In this document: in pieces, positions 20,875 to 30,783 of the stretch
Layout of the letters: each line of letters begins with the position of its first letter
Numbering within the stretch: the first letter of the stretch is position 1
From: Burkholderiales bacterium
GTDB taxonomy: Bacteria; Pseudomonadota; Gammaproteobacteria; Burkholderiales; Burkholderiaceae_C
Assembly: GCA_017307865.1 (NCBI GenBank)
Contig: JAFKGE010000019.1
Span: 62,001 to 126,000, forward strand
Direction: 5' to 3'
DNA: 64,000 nt
Program-made: the position numbers and the translations under genes
Notes under the pieces: generated by a model
The model's database searches: none
Told to the model about the DNA's origin: nothing
What the model saw: the letters and a program-made list of their open reading frames with translations, nothing else

Positions 20875-20919
20875 CGTTGTGGCGGCAGGCTCACGGCGTC
20901 AAGGCCGCTGCCTCCAGGC

Positions 20920-21561
20920 TCAAAAGCGGATGCCGGCAGGATTGGTGGCCGTGGGGCGCGGCGTCACCACGGGCTCGGCTGGCGCAGCGGGGGCGTCGGC
21001 GGCGGCGGCCGCTGCCGCTGGCTTGACCGCTTGCGGCGCCAGGGCCGTGGGGGCGGGCGCCTGCCAGCGGGCCGGCAACTGGGACTGCACGGGGTAGCCG
21101 GCGGCGCTCAGGTACTGCATCCACTCGGTGGCGGAGAAACCCTTGAGCTGCTGCTGGCCGATGCTGAGCGCCGGCAGGCTGTCGGCCCCGGTCAGCTGCT
21201 GCAGGGCGGCGACGTCGGCATTGGTGTCGACGGTCTTTTCGGTGAACGGAATGCCGCGCTCGCTCAGCAGCTTGCGCCCGCTGGCGCAGGGCTCGCAATT
21301 GGTGCCGGTGTAGAGCGTGACGGGGTAGCGCTGCGCCGTCTGGCGCAGCGCGTAGGGCAGGGCGGCGCTGTTGCCGGCGGCGGCAGGCGCTTGGCCACGC
21401 GGCGTCGCGGACTGCGCCGCCGGCGGCGTGTCGGAGAAGGTGATGCGCCCGTCGGGGCCGACCGAGCGATAGACCTGGGCGGAGGCGCCGGCCGCCAGCA
21501 GGCCGAGCGCCAGGGTCAGTGCTGCGGCCAGGTGTCGGCGTGAGGTGAGACGTGGGTTCAT
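20920..21561 (-). CDS. DUF4124 and glutaredoxin-like periplasmic protein
   Basis: A 213-residue secreted protein. Residues 1-28 are a signal peptide (ALTLALGLLAAGASAQ). A DUF4124 segment (VYRSVGPDGRITFSDTPP) follows, then from about residue 80 a glutaredoxin/thioredoxin fold with CEPC in place of the usual CPYC active site. The C-terminus is Ala/Pro-rich. This combination suggests a periplasmic thiol-disulfide protein; substrates are unknown. It is transcribed away from prlC on the same strand, converging with gltA. Confidence 0.8.
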   Translation of the reverse strand: MNPRLTSRRHLAAALTLALGLLAAGASAQVYRSVGPDGRITFSDTPPAAQSATPRGQAPAAAGNSAALPYALRQTAQRYPVTLYTGTNCEPCASGRKLLSERGIPFTEKTVDTNADVAALQQLTGADSLPALSIGQQQLKGFSATEWMQYLSAAGYPVQSQLPARWQAPAPTALAPQAVKPAAAAAAADAPAAPAEPVVTPRPTATNPAGIRF

Positions 21562-21691
21562 GGGGGCCCTGCGGGAAGTGGTCGGCAATCGATCCATCGC
21601 GTGCCGCTGCTCACGGCAGCGTGGCGCAGCCTGCAATGGTACAAGATGGCCGCGCAAGCGCATGGCCGTGCGCGGCCGCTTGCCATCGGCC

Positions 21692-23734
21692 TCAGGCCAT
21701 GCCCTGATGGCGCAGCAGGGCGTCGATGCTGGGCTCGCGTCCGCGAAAGGCCTTGAAGGACTCCATGGCCGGGCGGCTGCCGCCGACCTCCAGGATGGCC
21801 TGCCGGTAGCGGCGCCCCGTCTCCACGCTGGGCGTGCCGTCGGCGGCGGCGCTTTCCTCGAACGCGGCGTAGGCGTCGGCCGACAGCACCTCGGCCCACT
21901 TGTAGCTGTAGTAGCCGGCCGCATAGCCGCCGGCAAAGATGTGGCTGAAGGTGTGCGCCATGCGGTTGAAGGCCGGCGCCGGCAGCACCGCCACCTCGGC
22001 ACGCACGGCGTCCAGCAGGGCCTGCACGTCCTGCGCGGTGGCCGGCTCGGTGTGCAGGCGCATGTCGAACAGCGCGAACTCGACCTGGCGCAGCGTCTGC
22101 AGGCCGGCCTGGTAGTTGCGCGCGGCCAGCATCTTGTCGAACAAGGCGCGCGGCAGGGGCTCGCCGGTGTCGACGTGCGCCGTCATGTGGCGCAGCACGC
22201 TCCATTCCCAGCAGAAGTTCTCCATGAACTGGCTGGGCAACTCCACCGCATCCCATTCGACCCCGCTGATGCCGGACACGTCGTGCTCGGCCACCTGGGT
22301 CAGCATGTGGTGCAGGCCGTGGCCGAATTCGTGGAACAGCGTGGTCGCGTCGTCGTGCGTCAGCAGCGGCGGCTTGCCGTCGACGCCCGAGGCGAAGTTG
22401 CACACCAGGTAGGCCACCGGGGTTTGCAGTGCGCCGGTGTCCGGGCGCAGCCAGCGCGCGCGCGCGTCGTCCATCCAGGCGCCGCCGCGCTTGCCGGTGC
22501 GCGCCAGCGGGTCGAGGTAGAACTGCCCCAGCAGGCGGCCCTCGCGTTCGATGCGATAGAACTCGACGTTGGGGTGCCACACGCTGGCGTGGTCGCGGCG
22601 GATGTCGACCTCGAACAGGGTCTCCACGATCTTGAACAGGCCCGCCAGCACCTTGGGCAGCGGAAAATAGGGCTTGACCTCCTGCTCGCTGAAGGCGTAG
22701 CGCGCTTCCTTGAGTTGCTCGCCCACATAGGGCCAGTCCCAGGCCTGCGGGTCGTTCAGCGCCAGCGTGGCGCGCGCAAACTCGCGCAGGTCCCGCACGT
22801 CGCGTTCGGCAAAGGGCCGCGCCTTGCCGGCCAGCTCGCGCAGGAAGGCGATCACCTGCGCCGGCGAGTCGGCCATCTTGGGCACCAGCGACACCTCGCC
22901 GAAGTTGGCGTAGCCCAGCAGCGCGGCTTCTTCCTGGCGCAGCGCCAGCAACTCGCGCATGATCGCGCCGTTGTCGAAGCGCCGCGCGTCGCCTTCGGCC
23001 TGATCGCTGGCGCGCGTGACGTAGGCGCGGTACAGCAGCTGCCGCAGTGTGCTGCTCTTGGCGAACTGCATCACCGGCAGGTAGCTGGGCAGTTGCAGGC
23101 TCAGCTTGTAGCCTTCGCGCCCTTCGGCCTGGGCGGCGGCGCGGGCGGCGGCCTTGACGTCGTCCGGCACACCGGCCAAGTCGGCTTCGCTGGCGTAGTG
23201 GGCGAAGGCGTCGGTGGCGTCCAGTGCGTTCTCGCTGAATTTTTGCGCCAGTTCGGCCGCGCGCTCCTGAATCTGGGCGAAGCGCGCCTTGGGCTCGCCC
23301 GTCAATTCGGCACCGCCCAGCACGAAGCCGCGCAGCGTGTGCTTGAGGGCCTCGCGCTGCTCGGCGTTCAGCTGGGCCGGGTCGATGGCCTTGTATTTGG
23401 CGTACAGGCGCTCGTCCGAGCCCAGCCGGGTGAAGAACTCGGTGATGCGCGGCAGCGCCTCGTTGTAGGCGGCGCGCAGCTCGGGCGCGTCCATGACCGC
23501 CTTCAGGTGCGAGACAGCGCCCCAGGCGCGGCCCAGGCGCTCGGTGGCCACGTCCAGCGTGCGCGACAGGGCGCTCCACTCGGGCGCCTGCTCGGGCTGC
23601 ACCACGCACTCGAGCGCGGCCTCGGCCTCCTGCAGCAGTTGATCGACGGCGGGGGCGACGTGCTCGGGCCGGATCGCGTCGAAACGCGGCAGGTCGGAGA
23701 AGTCGAGCAGGGGGTTGGCGGCGGGCGTGTTCAT
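21692..23734 (-). CDS. prlC: Oligopeptidase A (M3 metallopeptidase)
   Basis: The 680-residue cytoplasmic zinc oligopeptidase degrades short peptides such as cleaved signal peptides. The zinc site HEFGHGLHHML is present, with the downstream glutamate region ISGVEWDAVELPSQFMENF. Length matches PrlC. ATG 23734 (MNTPAANPLLDFS) is chosen over ATG 23770, which reads into the folD end. It is co-directional with folD, 45 bases downstream. Confidence 0.95.
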   Translation of the reverse strand: MNTPAANPLLDFSDLPRFDAIRPEHVAPAVDQLLQEAEAALECVVQPEQAPEWSALSRTLDVATERLGRAWGAVSHLKAVMDAPELRAAYNEALPRITEFFTRLGSDERLYAKYKAIDPAQLNAEQREALKHTLRGFVLGGAELTGEPKARFAQIQERAAELAQKFSENALDATDAFAHYASEADLAGVPDDVKAAARAAAQAEGREGYKLSLQLPSYLPVMQFAKSSTLRQLLYRAYVTRASDQAEGDARRFDNGAIMRELLALRQEEAALLGYANFGEVSLVPKMADSPAQVIAFLRELAGKARPFAERDVRDLREFARATLALNDPQAWDWPYVGEQLKEARYAFSEQEVKPYFPLPKVLAGLFKIVETLFEVDIRRDHASVWHPNVEFYRIEREGRLLGQFYLDPLARTGKRGGAWMDDARARWLRPDTGALQTPVAYLVCNFASGVDGKPPLLTHDDATTLFHEFGHGLHHMLTQVAEHDVSGISGVEWDAVELPSQFMENFCWEWSVLRHMTAHVDTGEPLPRALFDKMLAARNYQAGLQTLRQVEFALFDMRLHTEPATAQDVQALLDAVRAEVAVLPAPAFNRMAHTFSHIFAGGYAAGYYSYKWAEVLSADAYAAFEESAAADGTPSVETGRRYRQAILEVGGSRPAMESFKAFRGREPSIDALLRHQGMA

Positions 23735-23779
23735 GCCCTTGCACATGGGGGCGGCGCGGCCCGCCTTCAAGGTCGCCGC

Positions 23780-24631
23780 TCAGGCGCTGGCGCGCTCGGC
23801 CGCCTCGATGGTGTTGACCAGCAGCATGGCGCGGGTCATGGGGCCGACGCCGCCGGGCACGGGCGTGATCCAGCCGGCCACCTGGCGCACGCCCTCGAAG
23901 TCGACGTCGCCGCACAGCTTGCCGGCCTCGTCGCGGTTCATGCCGACGTCGATGACCACCGCGCCGGGCTTGACCATGTCGGCCGTGAGCACCTTGCGCT
24001 TGCCCACGGCGGCGACCACGACGTCGGCCTGCAGCGTGTGCGCCTTCAGGTCTGCCGTGCGCGAGTGGCACACGGTGACGGTGGCGTCCTGCTGCAGCAG
24101 CATCAGCGCCATCGGCTTGCCGACGATGTTGGAGCGACCGATGACCACGGCGTTCTTGCCGCGCAGCTGGCAGCCGATGGATTCGAGCATCTTCATGCAG
24201 CCGTGCGGCGTGCAGGGCCAGAAGCCGGGCAGGCCGGTCATCAGCGCGCCGGCGCTTTGCACGTGAAAGCCATCGACATCCTTGGCGGGGGCGATGGCCT
24301 CGATGACCTTGTGCGCATCCATGTGCGGCGGCAGGGGCAATTGCACCAGGATGCCGTGCACGGCCGGGTCGCGGTTGAGGGCGTCCAGGCGCGCCAGCAG
24401 ATCGGCCTCGGGCAGGTCGGCTGGCAGGCGCTCCAGCGTGGCGGCCAGGCCGGTTTCGGTGCTGTCGTTGACCTTGTGGCGGGTGTAGACCTGACTGGCC
24501 GGGTCGTCGCCCACCAGCAGGATGTGCAGCGCCGGTTGCACGCCGCGCGCCTGGAGGGCGGCGGTGCGGCTTTGCACCTGCTGGCGAATCTGCCGCGCGA
24601 GGGCGTTGCCGTCGATCAGTTGGGCGGGCAT
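23780..24631 (-). CDS. folD: Methylenetetrahydrofolate dehydrogenase / cyclohydrolase
   Basis: The bifunctional C1-metabolism enzyme, 283 residues. The catalytic lysine lies in [13 protein letters not shown] and the substrate-binding stretch is [13 protein letters not shown]. The NADP fold follows ([17 protein letters not shown]) and the tail [11 protein letters not shown] is typical. Start [12 protein letters not shown] at ATG 24631. A dispersed repeat separates it from the regulator gene upstream. Confidence 0.97.
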   Translation of the reverse strand: MPAQLIDGNALARQIRQQVQSRTAALQARGVQPALHILLVGDDPASQVYTRHKVNDSTETGLAATLERLPADLPEADLLARLDALNRDPAVHGILVQLPLPPHMDAHKVIEAIAPAKDVDGFHVQSAGALMTGLPGFWPCTPHGCMKMLESIGCQLRGKNAVVIGRSNIVGKPMALMLLQQDATVTVCHSRTADLKAHTLQADVVVAAVGKRKVLTADMVKPGAVVIDVGMNRDEAGKLCGDVDFEGVRQVAGWITPVPGGVGPMTRAMLLVNTIEAAERASA

Positions 24632-24640
24632 CGATATATG

Positions 24641-24699
24641 AACGAAAAGTGCCGCTGGCGCCCGCGGATAGAGCGCAAGCAGCTATCAAAACGGTAGTG
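24641..24699 (-). repeat. Dispersed ~60-bp repeat, copy 3 (between regulator gene and folD)
   Basis: Reverse-orientation copy: AACGAAAAGTGCCGCTGGCG, then CCCGCGGATAGAGCGCAAGC and AGCTATCAAAA. It fills the spacer between the FixJ-type gene and folD. Confidence 0.75.
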
Positions 24700-25326
24700 T
24701 CAGGCCTTGGCCGTCGAGGGGCCCAGGGCGATCTTGAGCAGGTCGGCCACGGTGTTGGCACCCAGCTTTTCCATGATGTTGGCGCGGTGCGCCTCGACCG
24801 TCTTGATGCTGATGCCCAGGTCGTCGGCGATCTGCTTGTTCAGCCGGCCGGCGACGATGCGCTCCAGCACTTGGGCTTCGCGGCCCGTCAGCTTGGACAG
24901 CAGTGCGTCGCGGCTGGCGGCCTGCTGGTGTTCGGCAAAGGCGGTGCGCGCCTGCTCGAGCATGCGCTCGACCAGCGGCACCAGCTTTTCCTCGTTGAAG
25001 GGCTTCTGGATGAAGTCCATCGCGCCCTTCTTCATGGTGTCCACCGCCATCGGCACGTCGCCGTGGCCGGTGACGAAGGCCACCGGCAGCGGCGAGTCGC
25101 GCTCGGCCAGACGGTCCTGCAGGTCGAGCCCGCTCATGCCGCTCATGCGGATGTCGATCAGCACACAGCCGATTTCGCGCGGGTCGTAGCGCGCCAGAAA
25201 GGATTCGGCCGATTCGAACGAGCGCACGCGAAAGTCCTGACCTTCGAGCAGCCATTGCACCGAGTCGCGCACGGCCTCGTCGTCGTCCACTACATAGACA
25301 GTTCCGCGCTTGGGTGTGAGATTCAT
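24700..25326 (-). CDS. FixJ/NarL-type response regulator
   Basis: A 208-residue regulator with an N-terminal receiver (acidic pocket VVDDDEAVRDS, phosphoacceptor Asp58 in VLIDIRMSG, conserved Lys in FIQKPFNEE). A LuxR-type helix-turn-helix follows from about residue 140 (LTGREAQVLERIVAGRLNKQ then IADDLGISIKTVEAHR). Its ATG overlaps the kinase stop (ATGA), so the two are translationally coupled. Targets are unknown; the pair sits divergent to aceE. Confidence 0.93.
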   Translation of the reverse strand: MNLTPKRGTVYVVDDDEAVRDSVQWLLEGQDFRVRSFESAESFLARYDPREIGCVLIDIRMSGMSGLDLQDRLAERDSPLPVAFVTGHGDVPMAVDTMKKGAMDFIQKPFNEEKLVPLVERMLEQARTAFAEHQQAASRDALLSKLTGREAQVLERIVAGRLNKQIADDLGISIKTVEAHRANIMEKLGANTVADLLKIALGPSTAKA

Positions 25327-27869
25327 GCCATCGCCTTGACGTGTTGGCCCGCGTCGTCGGCGGACTGCGTTGAATGGGGCGGGCCCACCGGAATCCAGAA
25401 CGTGAAGCGGCAGCCCACCACCCGGCCGGCATTGTAGAGGTTCTCGGCGCGAATCCGCCCCTGGTGCGACTCGACGATGGAGCGGCACAGGTTCAGGCCG
25501 ATGCCCATGCCCTCGCTCTTGGTCGAGAAGAAGGCCTCGTACAGGCGCTCGATGGCCTCGGCGGACAGGCCGGGGCCGGCATCCGTCACGCAGAACTGCA
25601 CTGCCGCCACGCCCTCGATGTCGCGCTGGGACACGCCCAGGTCGACCACGCGCTCGTCCGGCGGACGGTCGGCGCCGTCGATGGCGTCGCCAGCGTTCTT
25701 GATCAGGTTCATCAGCACCTGCTCGATCAGGATCGGGTCGACGAACATGGCCGGCAGCGACGGCGCCACATGGTGCACCAGACGCACCTGGCGGCGGCGC
25801 AGGTCGAGCTCGGCCAGCTCCACCACCTGATCGACGATGGGGCCGACGTCTGACCACTGGCGGCGCGGCTCGCTGCGCTTGACGAAGCTGCGGATGTGCT
25901 GCACCACCTGGCCGGCGCGCTGGGCCTGGCGCGCGGTCTTGTCCAGCGCGCCCAGCAGCTCGTCCTGGCTGATCTGCCCGCCGCGGATGCGCGAGATCAT
26001 GCCGGTGCAGTAGTTGGTGATGGCCGTCAGCGGCTGGTTCAGCTCGTGCGCCACGCTGGAGGCCATCTCGCCCATGGTGATCAGGCGGCTGGCGTTTTGC
26101 GCGCGCTCGGCCTGTGCGGCGGCCTGCTCCTCGGCTTGGTGGCGCGCGGTGATGTCGGTGGCGATCACCATCTGCGCCAGGCGCCCGTCCACCCAGTTGA
26201 GGTAGCGCGAGCGCACCTCCATCCACTTGCCCAGCTGCTCCAGGTAGATCTCGGCGTGCTCGGCCAGCGGCGTGGTGGCCAGGTTGTCCAGCGGCAGCCC
26301 GACGAAGGAATCGACTGCGTCCAGGCTCTCGTCGCTGACCAGGGCGCTGGTGTTGGCGGTGCCGCCGCGCAGCACCAGCTTGAGGTGGCCCTCGGTGGTG
26401 GCGCCGAACCACTGGCGGTACAGCTTGTTGGCGAACAGCAGCTCCTTGCTGCCCAGCGGCGCGACGGAGACCGATGCGTCCAGCGCCTCCAGCACGGTGG
26501 TGAAGCGCTCGTAGGAGGCCGACAGCTGCCGGCGCACGCGGTTGGGCTCGGTGATGTCGGTCATCGACGCCATCCAGCCGGCCTGCTTGCCGGTGGCGTC
26601 GATCAGGGGCGACACGTACAGCCGGGCGTCGAACACCGTGCCGTCGCGGCGCTTGACGCGCATCTGAAAGCCCGCCGGGTCGGCCGCGCCGCCCAGCTCC
26701 TCGGTCAGGCGCGCGGCCAGCTGGTCGTGGTCCTCGTTGGGCCAGTAGGTGAAGGGCTCGGTCTGGCCCAGCAGCTCTTCCTCGCGCCAGCCCGTCATCT
26801 TGCAGAAGGCCGGGTTGACGTAGGTGATGCGCCCCTGCAGGTCCAGCGCGCGCATGCCCGTGAGCATGGAGTTTTCCATCGCGCGGCGAAAGCTGGTCTC
26901 GGCCTGCAGCGCCTGCTGCGCCTGATGGCGGCGCACCGACTGGCGCCAGTTGGCCACCAGCATCCACACCGTGGTGCCCGACAGCAGCAGCACCAGCCAG
27001 AAGATGGCGTTGCCGACCAGCCCCTGCGAGGTGCGCCAGGCCTGCGCGCGCAGCACCAGCGCATTGCCCACCGGCGACACCGGAATCTCGAACTCGTTGA
27101 CGTTGCCGGCCCAGGGCAGGCGCTCGGACAGGCCCGTGCGCGCCGGGATGCTCTGGCCGCTCAGCAGGTGGCCCTTGTCGTCCAGCAGGGCGACGGCGTA
27201 CTTGGCCAGCACCTCGCTGGGCACGCCGTAGCGCAGCAGGCCGTCCACGCTGTACTCCACCAGCAGCTCGCCGGCGAACTGCCCGCGCGGCGTGATGGGC
27301 ACGTGCAGCTCCAGCGTGGGCTCGGCGTTCTTGGCCGTCGGCGGCAGCACGTACACCGGCTGGCGCAGGTCGCGCGCCAGGCCGTAGCCGTTTTCGGCCT
27401 CCTCGGCGCGCAGCTGGCCGTCTTCCATCCAGCGCGGCTGGGGCTGCACGCTGGGGCGCGTCTCCAGCGCGGTGACGTGGCGGCGCACGTCGATCCAGCC
27501 GATCGACAGCAGCTCGGGGTACTGCGCCACCAGCGACTCGGCGCGGCTGCCGAACTGCGGCTGCTGCACCTCGCGGTTTGAGATGTCGCGCGCCAGGCGC
27601 ATCACCTGCTCCTGGCGCTCCAGCAGGCGCAGGCGCAGGCGCTGCTGGGCGTATTCGACGTCGCGCTTGAGGGCTTCCTGCTCGCGGCGCACCTCTTCCA
27701 TGCGCAAATAGCTGAAGGCCGCCAGGATGACCACCACGAACAGCAGCACCGCCAGCAGCGGCGCCACGTGCACCCAGGCCTCGCCGCGCAGCAGCGGCCA
27801 GCGGTCCCGCCAGTGCCGCGCGGGCTCGGCAGGGTGGGGCGGCGGGTGCACGGTGGGGGGATACTGCAT
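25323..27869 (-). CDS. Membrane PAS-domain sensor histidine kinase
   Basis: An 848-residue kinase. A transmembrane helix at about 33-55 and a second near 305-325 bracket a large periplasmic sensor region. Two PAS domains follow (about 340-460, with ALDLQGRITYVNPAFCKMTG, and 470-590). The kinase core has the H-box VAHELNQPLTAITNY, N-box LIKNAGDAIDG and G-boxes DAGPGLSAE and GMGIGLNLCRS. The FixL-like arrangement pairs with the FixJ-type gene it overlaps by four bases. It is transcribed away from aceE across an AT-rich spacer, so control of pyruvate dehydrogenase is a possibility, not shown. Confidence 0.93.
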   Translation of the reverse strand: MQYPPTVHPPPHPAEPARHWRDRWPLLRGEAWVHVAPLLAVLLFVVVILAAFSYLRMEEVRREQEALKRDVEYAQQRLRLRLLERQEQVMRLARDISNREVQQPQFGSRAESLVAQYPELLSIGWIDVRRHVTALETRPSVQPQPRWMEDGQLRAEEAENGYGLARDLRQPVYVLPPTAKNAEPTLELHVPITPRGQFAGELLVEYSVDGLLRYGVPSEVLAKYAVALLDDKGHLLSGQSIPARTGLSERLPWAGNVNEFEIPVSPVGNALVLRAQAWRTSQGLVGNAIFWLVLLLSGTTVWMLVANWRQSVRRHQAQQALQAETSFRRAMENSMLTGMRALDLQGRITYVNPAFCKMTGWREEELLGQTEPFTYWPNEDHDQLAARLTEELGGAADPAGFQMRVKRRDGTVFDARLYVSPLIDATGKQAGWMASMTDITEPNRVRRQLSASYERFTTVLEALDASVSVAPLGSKELLFANKLYRQWFGATTEGHLKLVLRGGTANTSALVSDESLDAVDSFVGLPLDNLATTPLAEHAEIYLEQLGKWMEVRSRYLNWVDGRLAQMVIATDITARHQAEEQAAAQAERAQNASRLITMGEMASSVAHELNQPLTAITNYCTGMISRIRGGQISQDELLGALDKTARQAQRAGQVVQHIRSFVKRSEPRRQWSDVGPIVDQVVELAELDLRRRQVRLVHHVAPSLPAMFVDPILIEQVLMNLIKNAGDAIDGADRPPDERVVDLGVSQRDIEGVAAVQFCVTDAGPGLSAEAIERLYEAFFSTKSEGMGIGLNLCRSIVESHQGRIRAENLYNAGRVVGCRFTFWIPVGPPHSTQSADDAGQHVKAMA

Positions 27870-28056
27870 GCGCCAAGTGTAAGTGTGCGGGTGCCTGTAC
27901 TGGGTGCCGGCCGCGATTTGGCAGATCCAAGACGATCTTGAATTATCATAATATAAAAATACAAATCAACATTTGAAATATAAAGCCCTTTGTGCGATGA
28001 TGCGCCCGCGATTTCGTACACAATGACTTTCAACCTTTCTGACCGGAGACAAAGCG
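27870..28056. promoter_or_regulatory. AT-rich divergent promoter region between the kinase gene and aceE
   Basis: The 187-base spacer contains an AT-rich block at about 27935-27980 (TTATCATAATATAAAA and neighbours) that stands out in this GC-rich DNA. It probably holds promoters for both directions. No single -10/-35 pair was clear enough to assign. Confidence 0.5.
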
Positions 28057-30759
28057 ATGCCTGCAGCGCCTGATTCGCCCTTCAATGTTGGTTCGGACAT
28101 TGATGCCCAGGAAACCCGTGAATGGATGGACGCGCTGTCCTCCGTCATCGAAAAGGAAGGGCCCGAGCGCGCGCACTTCCTGCTCGAGCAGTTGCTCGAA
28201 CACGCGCGCCAGAGCAGCATCGACCTGCCGTTCTCGGCCAACACGGGCTACGTCAACACCATCGAGCCCGAGCAGGAGGCGCACTGCCCCGGCAACATCC
28301 AGATCGAAAAGCGCCTGCGCGCCTACATGCGCTGGAACGCCATGGCCATGGTGGTGCGTGCCAACCGCCTGCACCCGGCCGACGGGGGCGATCTGGGCGG
28401 CCACATCGGCTCCTTCGCCTCGCTGGCCAGCATGTGGGGCGCCGGCTTCAACCACTTCTGGCACGCCGAGGGGCCGGACCACGGCGGCGACTGCGTCTAC
28501 TTCCAGGGCCACAGCGCGCCCGGCATCTACGCCCGCGCCTACCTGGAAGGCCGCATCAGCGAGGAGCAGCTCGAAAACTTCCGCCAGGAAGTGCATGGCA
28601 AGGGCCTGTCGAGCTACCCGCACCCGCACCTGATGCCGGGCTTCTGGCAGTTTCCCACCGTCAGCATGGGCCTGGGCCCGCTGATGGCGATCTACCAGGC
28701 GCGCTTTCTGAAGTACCTGCAGGCGCGCGGCATTGCCGACACCAGCAAGCGCAAGGTGTGGGTGTTTCTGGGCGACGGCGAGATGGACGAGCCCGAGAGC
28801 AAGGGCGCCATCAGCCTGGCGGCGCGCGAAAACCTCGACAACCTGATCTTCGTCATCAACTGCAACCTGCAGCGCCTGGACGGCCCGGTGCGCGGCAACG
28901 GCAAGATCATCCAGGAGCTGGAGGGCGACTTCCGCGGCGCCGGTTGGCACGTCATCAAGCTGCTGTGGGGCAAGGGCTGGGACCCGCTGCTGGCGCGCGA
29001 CAAGTCGGGCAAGCTGCGCCAGCTGATGATGGAGACGGTGGACGGCGACTACCAGACCTACCGCGCCACGGACGGCGCCTACCTGCGCAAGCACTTCTTC
29101 GGCAAGTACCCCGAGACGCTGAAGCTGGTCGAGCACCTGACCGACGAGGAGATCTGGGAGCTGCGCCGCGGCGGCCACGACCCGGAGAAGGTCTACGCGG
29201 CCTTCCATGCCGCCAACGAGCACCAGGGCCAGCCCACGGTGCTGCTGGTCAAGACCGTCAAGGGCTACGGCATGGGCAAGGCCGGCGAGGCCAAGAACAC
29301 CGTGCACCAGACCAAGAAGCTGGATGACGAGGACATCAAGTACATCCGCGACCGCTTCAACATCCCCATCCCCGACAGCGAGCTCGACAAGCTGCCCTAC
29401 TACAAGCCGGCCGACGACACGCCGGAGATGAGGTACCTGCAAGAGCGCCGCCAGGCGCTGGGCGGCTATCTGCCGACGCGGCGCGAGAAGGCCGACGAGA
29501 GCTTCACCATCCCGGCGCTGGAGACCTTCAAGGCCGTGCTGGAGCCCACGGCCGAGGGCCGCGAGATCAGCACCACCCAGGCTTTCGTGCGCTTTCTCAC
29601 CCAGCTGCTGCGCGACAAGGCCTTCGGCCCGCGCGTGGTGCCCATCGTGGTGGACGAGTCGCGCACCTTCGGCATGGAGGGCCTGTTCCGCCAGATCGGC
29701 ATCTACAACCCCAAGGGCCAGCAGTACCTGCCGGTCGACCGCGAGCAGGTCATGTACTACAAGGAGCAGGAGAACGGCCAGATCCTGCAGGAAGGCATCA
29801 ACGAGGCCGGTGGCATGGCCAGCTGGATCGCCGCCGCCACCAGCTACAGCACGAACAACCGCATCATGATGCCGTTCTACGTGTACTACTCGATGTTCGG
29901 CTTCCAGCGCTTCGGCGACCTGGCCTGGGCCGCGGGCGACCTGGGTTCGCGCGGCTTTCTGCTGGGCGGCACCAGCGGGCGCACCACGCTCAACGGCGAG
30001 GGCCTGCAGCACGAGGACGGCCACAGCCTGGTGCTGGCCGGCACCATCCCCAACTGCGTCAGCTACGACCCGGCCTTCGCGCACGAGGTGGGCATCATCC
30101 TGCACCACGGCCTGCGCCGCATGGTCGAGAAGCAGGAAGACGTCTTCTACTACGTCACCCTGCTGAACGAGAACTACCCCATGCCGGGCCTCACGGCCGG
30201 CACCGAGGAGCAGATCCTGCAGGGCATGTACCTGTGCAAGGCCGGCGCCGCCGGCAAGCTGCGCGTGCAGCTGCTGGGCTCGGGCTCGATCCTGCGCGAG
30301 TCGCTGGAGGCGCAAAAGCTGCTGGCCACCGACTGGGGCGTGCAGGCCGACGTGTGGAGCTGCCCCAGCTTCAACGAACTGGCGCGCGAAGGCCAGGACG
30401 TGGCGCGCTGGAACCTGCTGCACCCGACCGAAAAGCCGCGCGTGCCCTTTGTGGCCCGTCAGCTGGGGCCGCATGCCGGCCCGGTGGTGGCGTCGACCGA
30501 CTACATCAAGACCTACACCGACCAGATCCGCGCCTACATCCCGGCCGGCCGCAGCTACACCGTGCTGGGCGCCGACGGCTTCGGCCGCAGCGACTTCCGC
30601 TGGCGCCTGCGCGAGCACTTCGAGATCAACCGCCACTACGTCACCGTCGCGGCGCTGAAGGCGCTGGCCGACGAGGGCCAGCTGCCCATGGCCAAGGTGA
30701 GCGAGGCGATCGCCAAGTACGGCATCCGCACCGACAAGATCAACCCCCTGCACGCCTGA
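28057..30759 (+). CDS. aceE: Pyruvate dehydrogenase E1 component (homodimeric type)
   Basis: The 900-residue thiamine-diphosphate enzyme decarboxylates pyruvate and acetylates the lipoyl groups of E2. The ThDP motif is visible from GDGEMDEPESKGAISLA to VINCNLQRLDGPVRGN. Histidines of the active site occur in GGHIGSFASLA. Length fits homodimeric AceE. A CCGGAGAC ribosome site precedes ATG 28057. First gene of aceE-aceF-lpdA. Confidence 0.98.
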   Translation: MPAAPDSPFNVGSDIDAQETREWMDALSSVIEKEGPERAHFLLEQLLEHARQSSIDLPFSANTGYVNTIEPEQEAHCPGNIQIEKRLRAYMRWNAMAMVVRANRLHPADGGDLGGHIGSFASLASMWGAGFNHFWHAEGPDHGGDCVYFQGHSAPGIYARAYLEGRISEEQLENFRQEVHGKGLSSYPHPHLMPGFWQFPTVSMGLGPLMAIYQARFLKYLQARGIADTSKRKVWVFLGDGEMDEPESKGAISLAARENLDNLIFVINCNLQRLDGPVRGNGKIIQELEGDFRGAGWHVIKLLWGKGWDPLLARDKSGKLRQLMMETVDGDYQTYRATDGAYLRKHFFGKYPETLKLVEHLTDEEIWELRRGGHDPEKVYAAFHAANEHQGQPTVLLVKTVKGYGMGKAGEAKNTVHQTKKLDDEDIKYIRDRFNIPIPDSELDKLPYYKPADDTPEMRYLQERRQALGGYLPTRREKADESFTIPALETFKAVLEPTAEGREISTTQAFVRFLTQLLRDKAFGPRVVPIVVDESRTFGMEGLFRQIGIYNPKGQQYLPVDREQVMYYKEQENGQILQEGINEAGGMASWIAAATSYSTNNRIMMPFYVYYSMFGFQRFGDLAWAAGDLGSRGFLLGGTSGRTTLNGEGLQHEDGHSLVLAGTIPNCVSYDPAFAHEVGIILHHGLRRMVEKQEDVFYYVTLLNENYPMPGLTAGTEEQILQGMYLCKAGAAGKLRVQLLGSGSILRESLEAQKLLATDWGVQADVWSCPSFNELAREGQDVARWNLLHPTEKPRVPFVARQLGPHAGPVVASTDYIKTYTDQIRAYIPAGRSYTVLGADGFGRSDFRWRLREHFEINRHYVTVAALKALADEGQLPMAKVSEAIAKYGIRTDKINPLHA

Positions 30760-30783
30760 AGCAGCACTACCCGGAGACAAGAC

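Noticed and set aside
21558-24761. Open frames over 1000 codons on both strands across prlC and folD
   Set aside because: They are out-of-frame shadows of prlC and folD, with Arg/Ala/Pro-rich translations and no motif.
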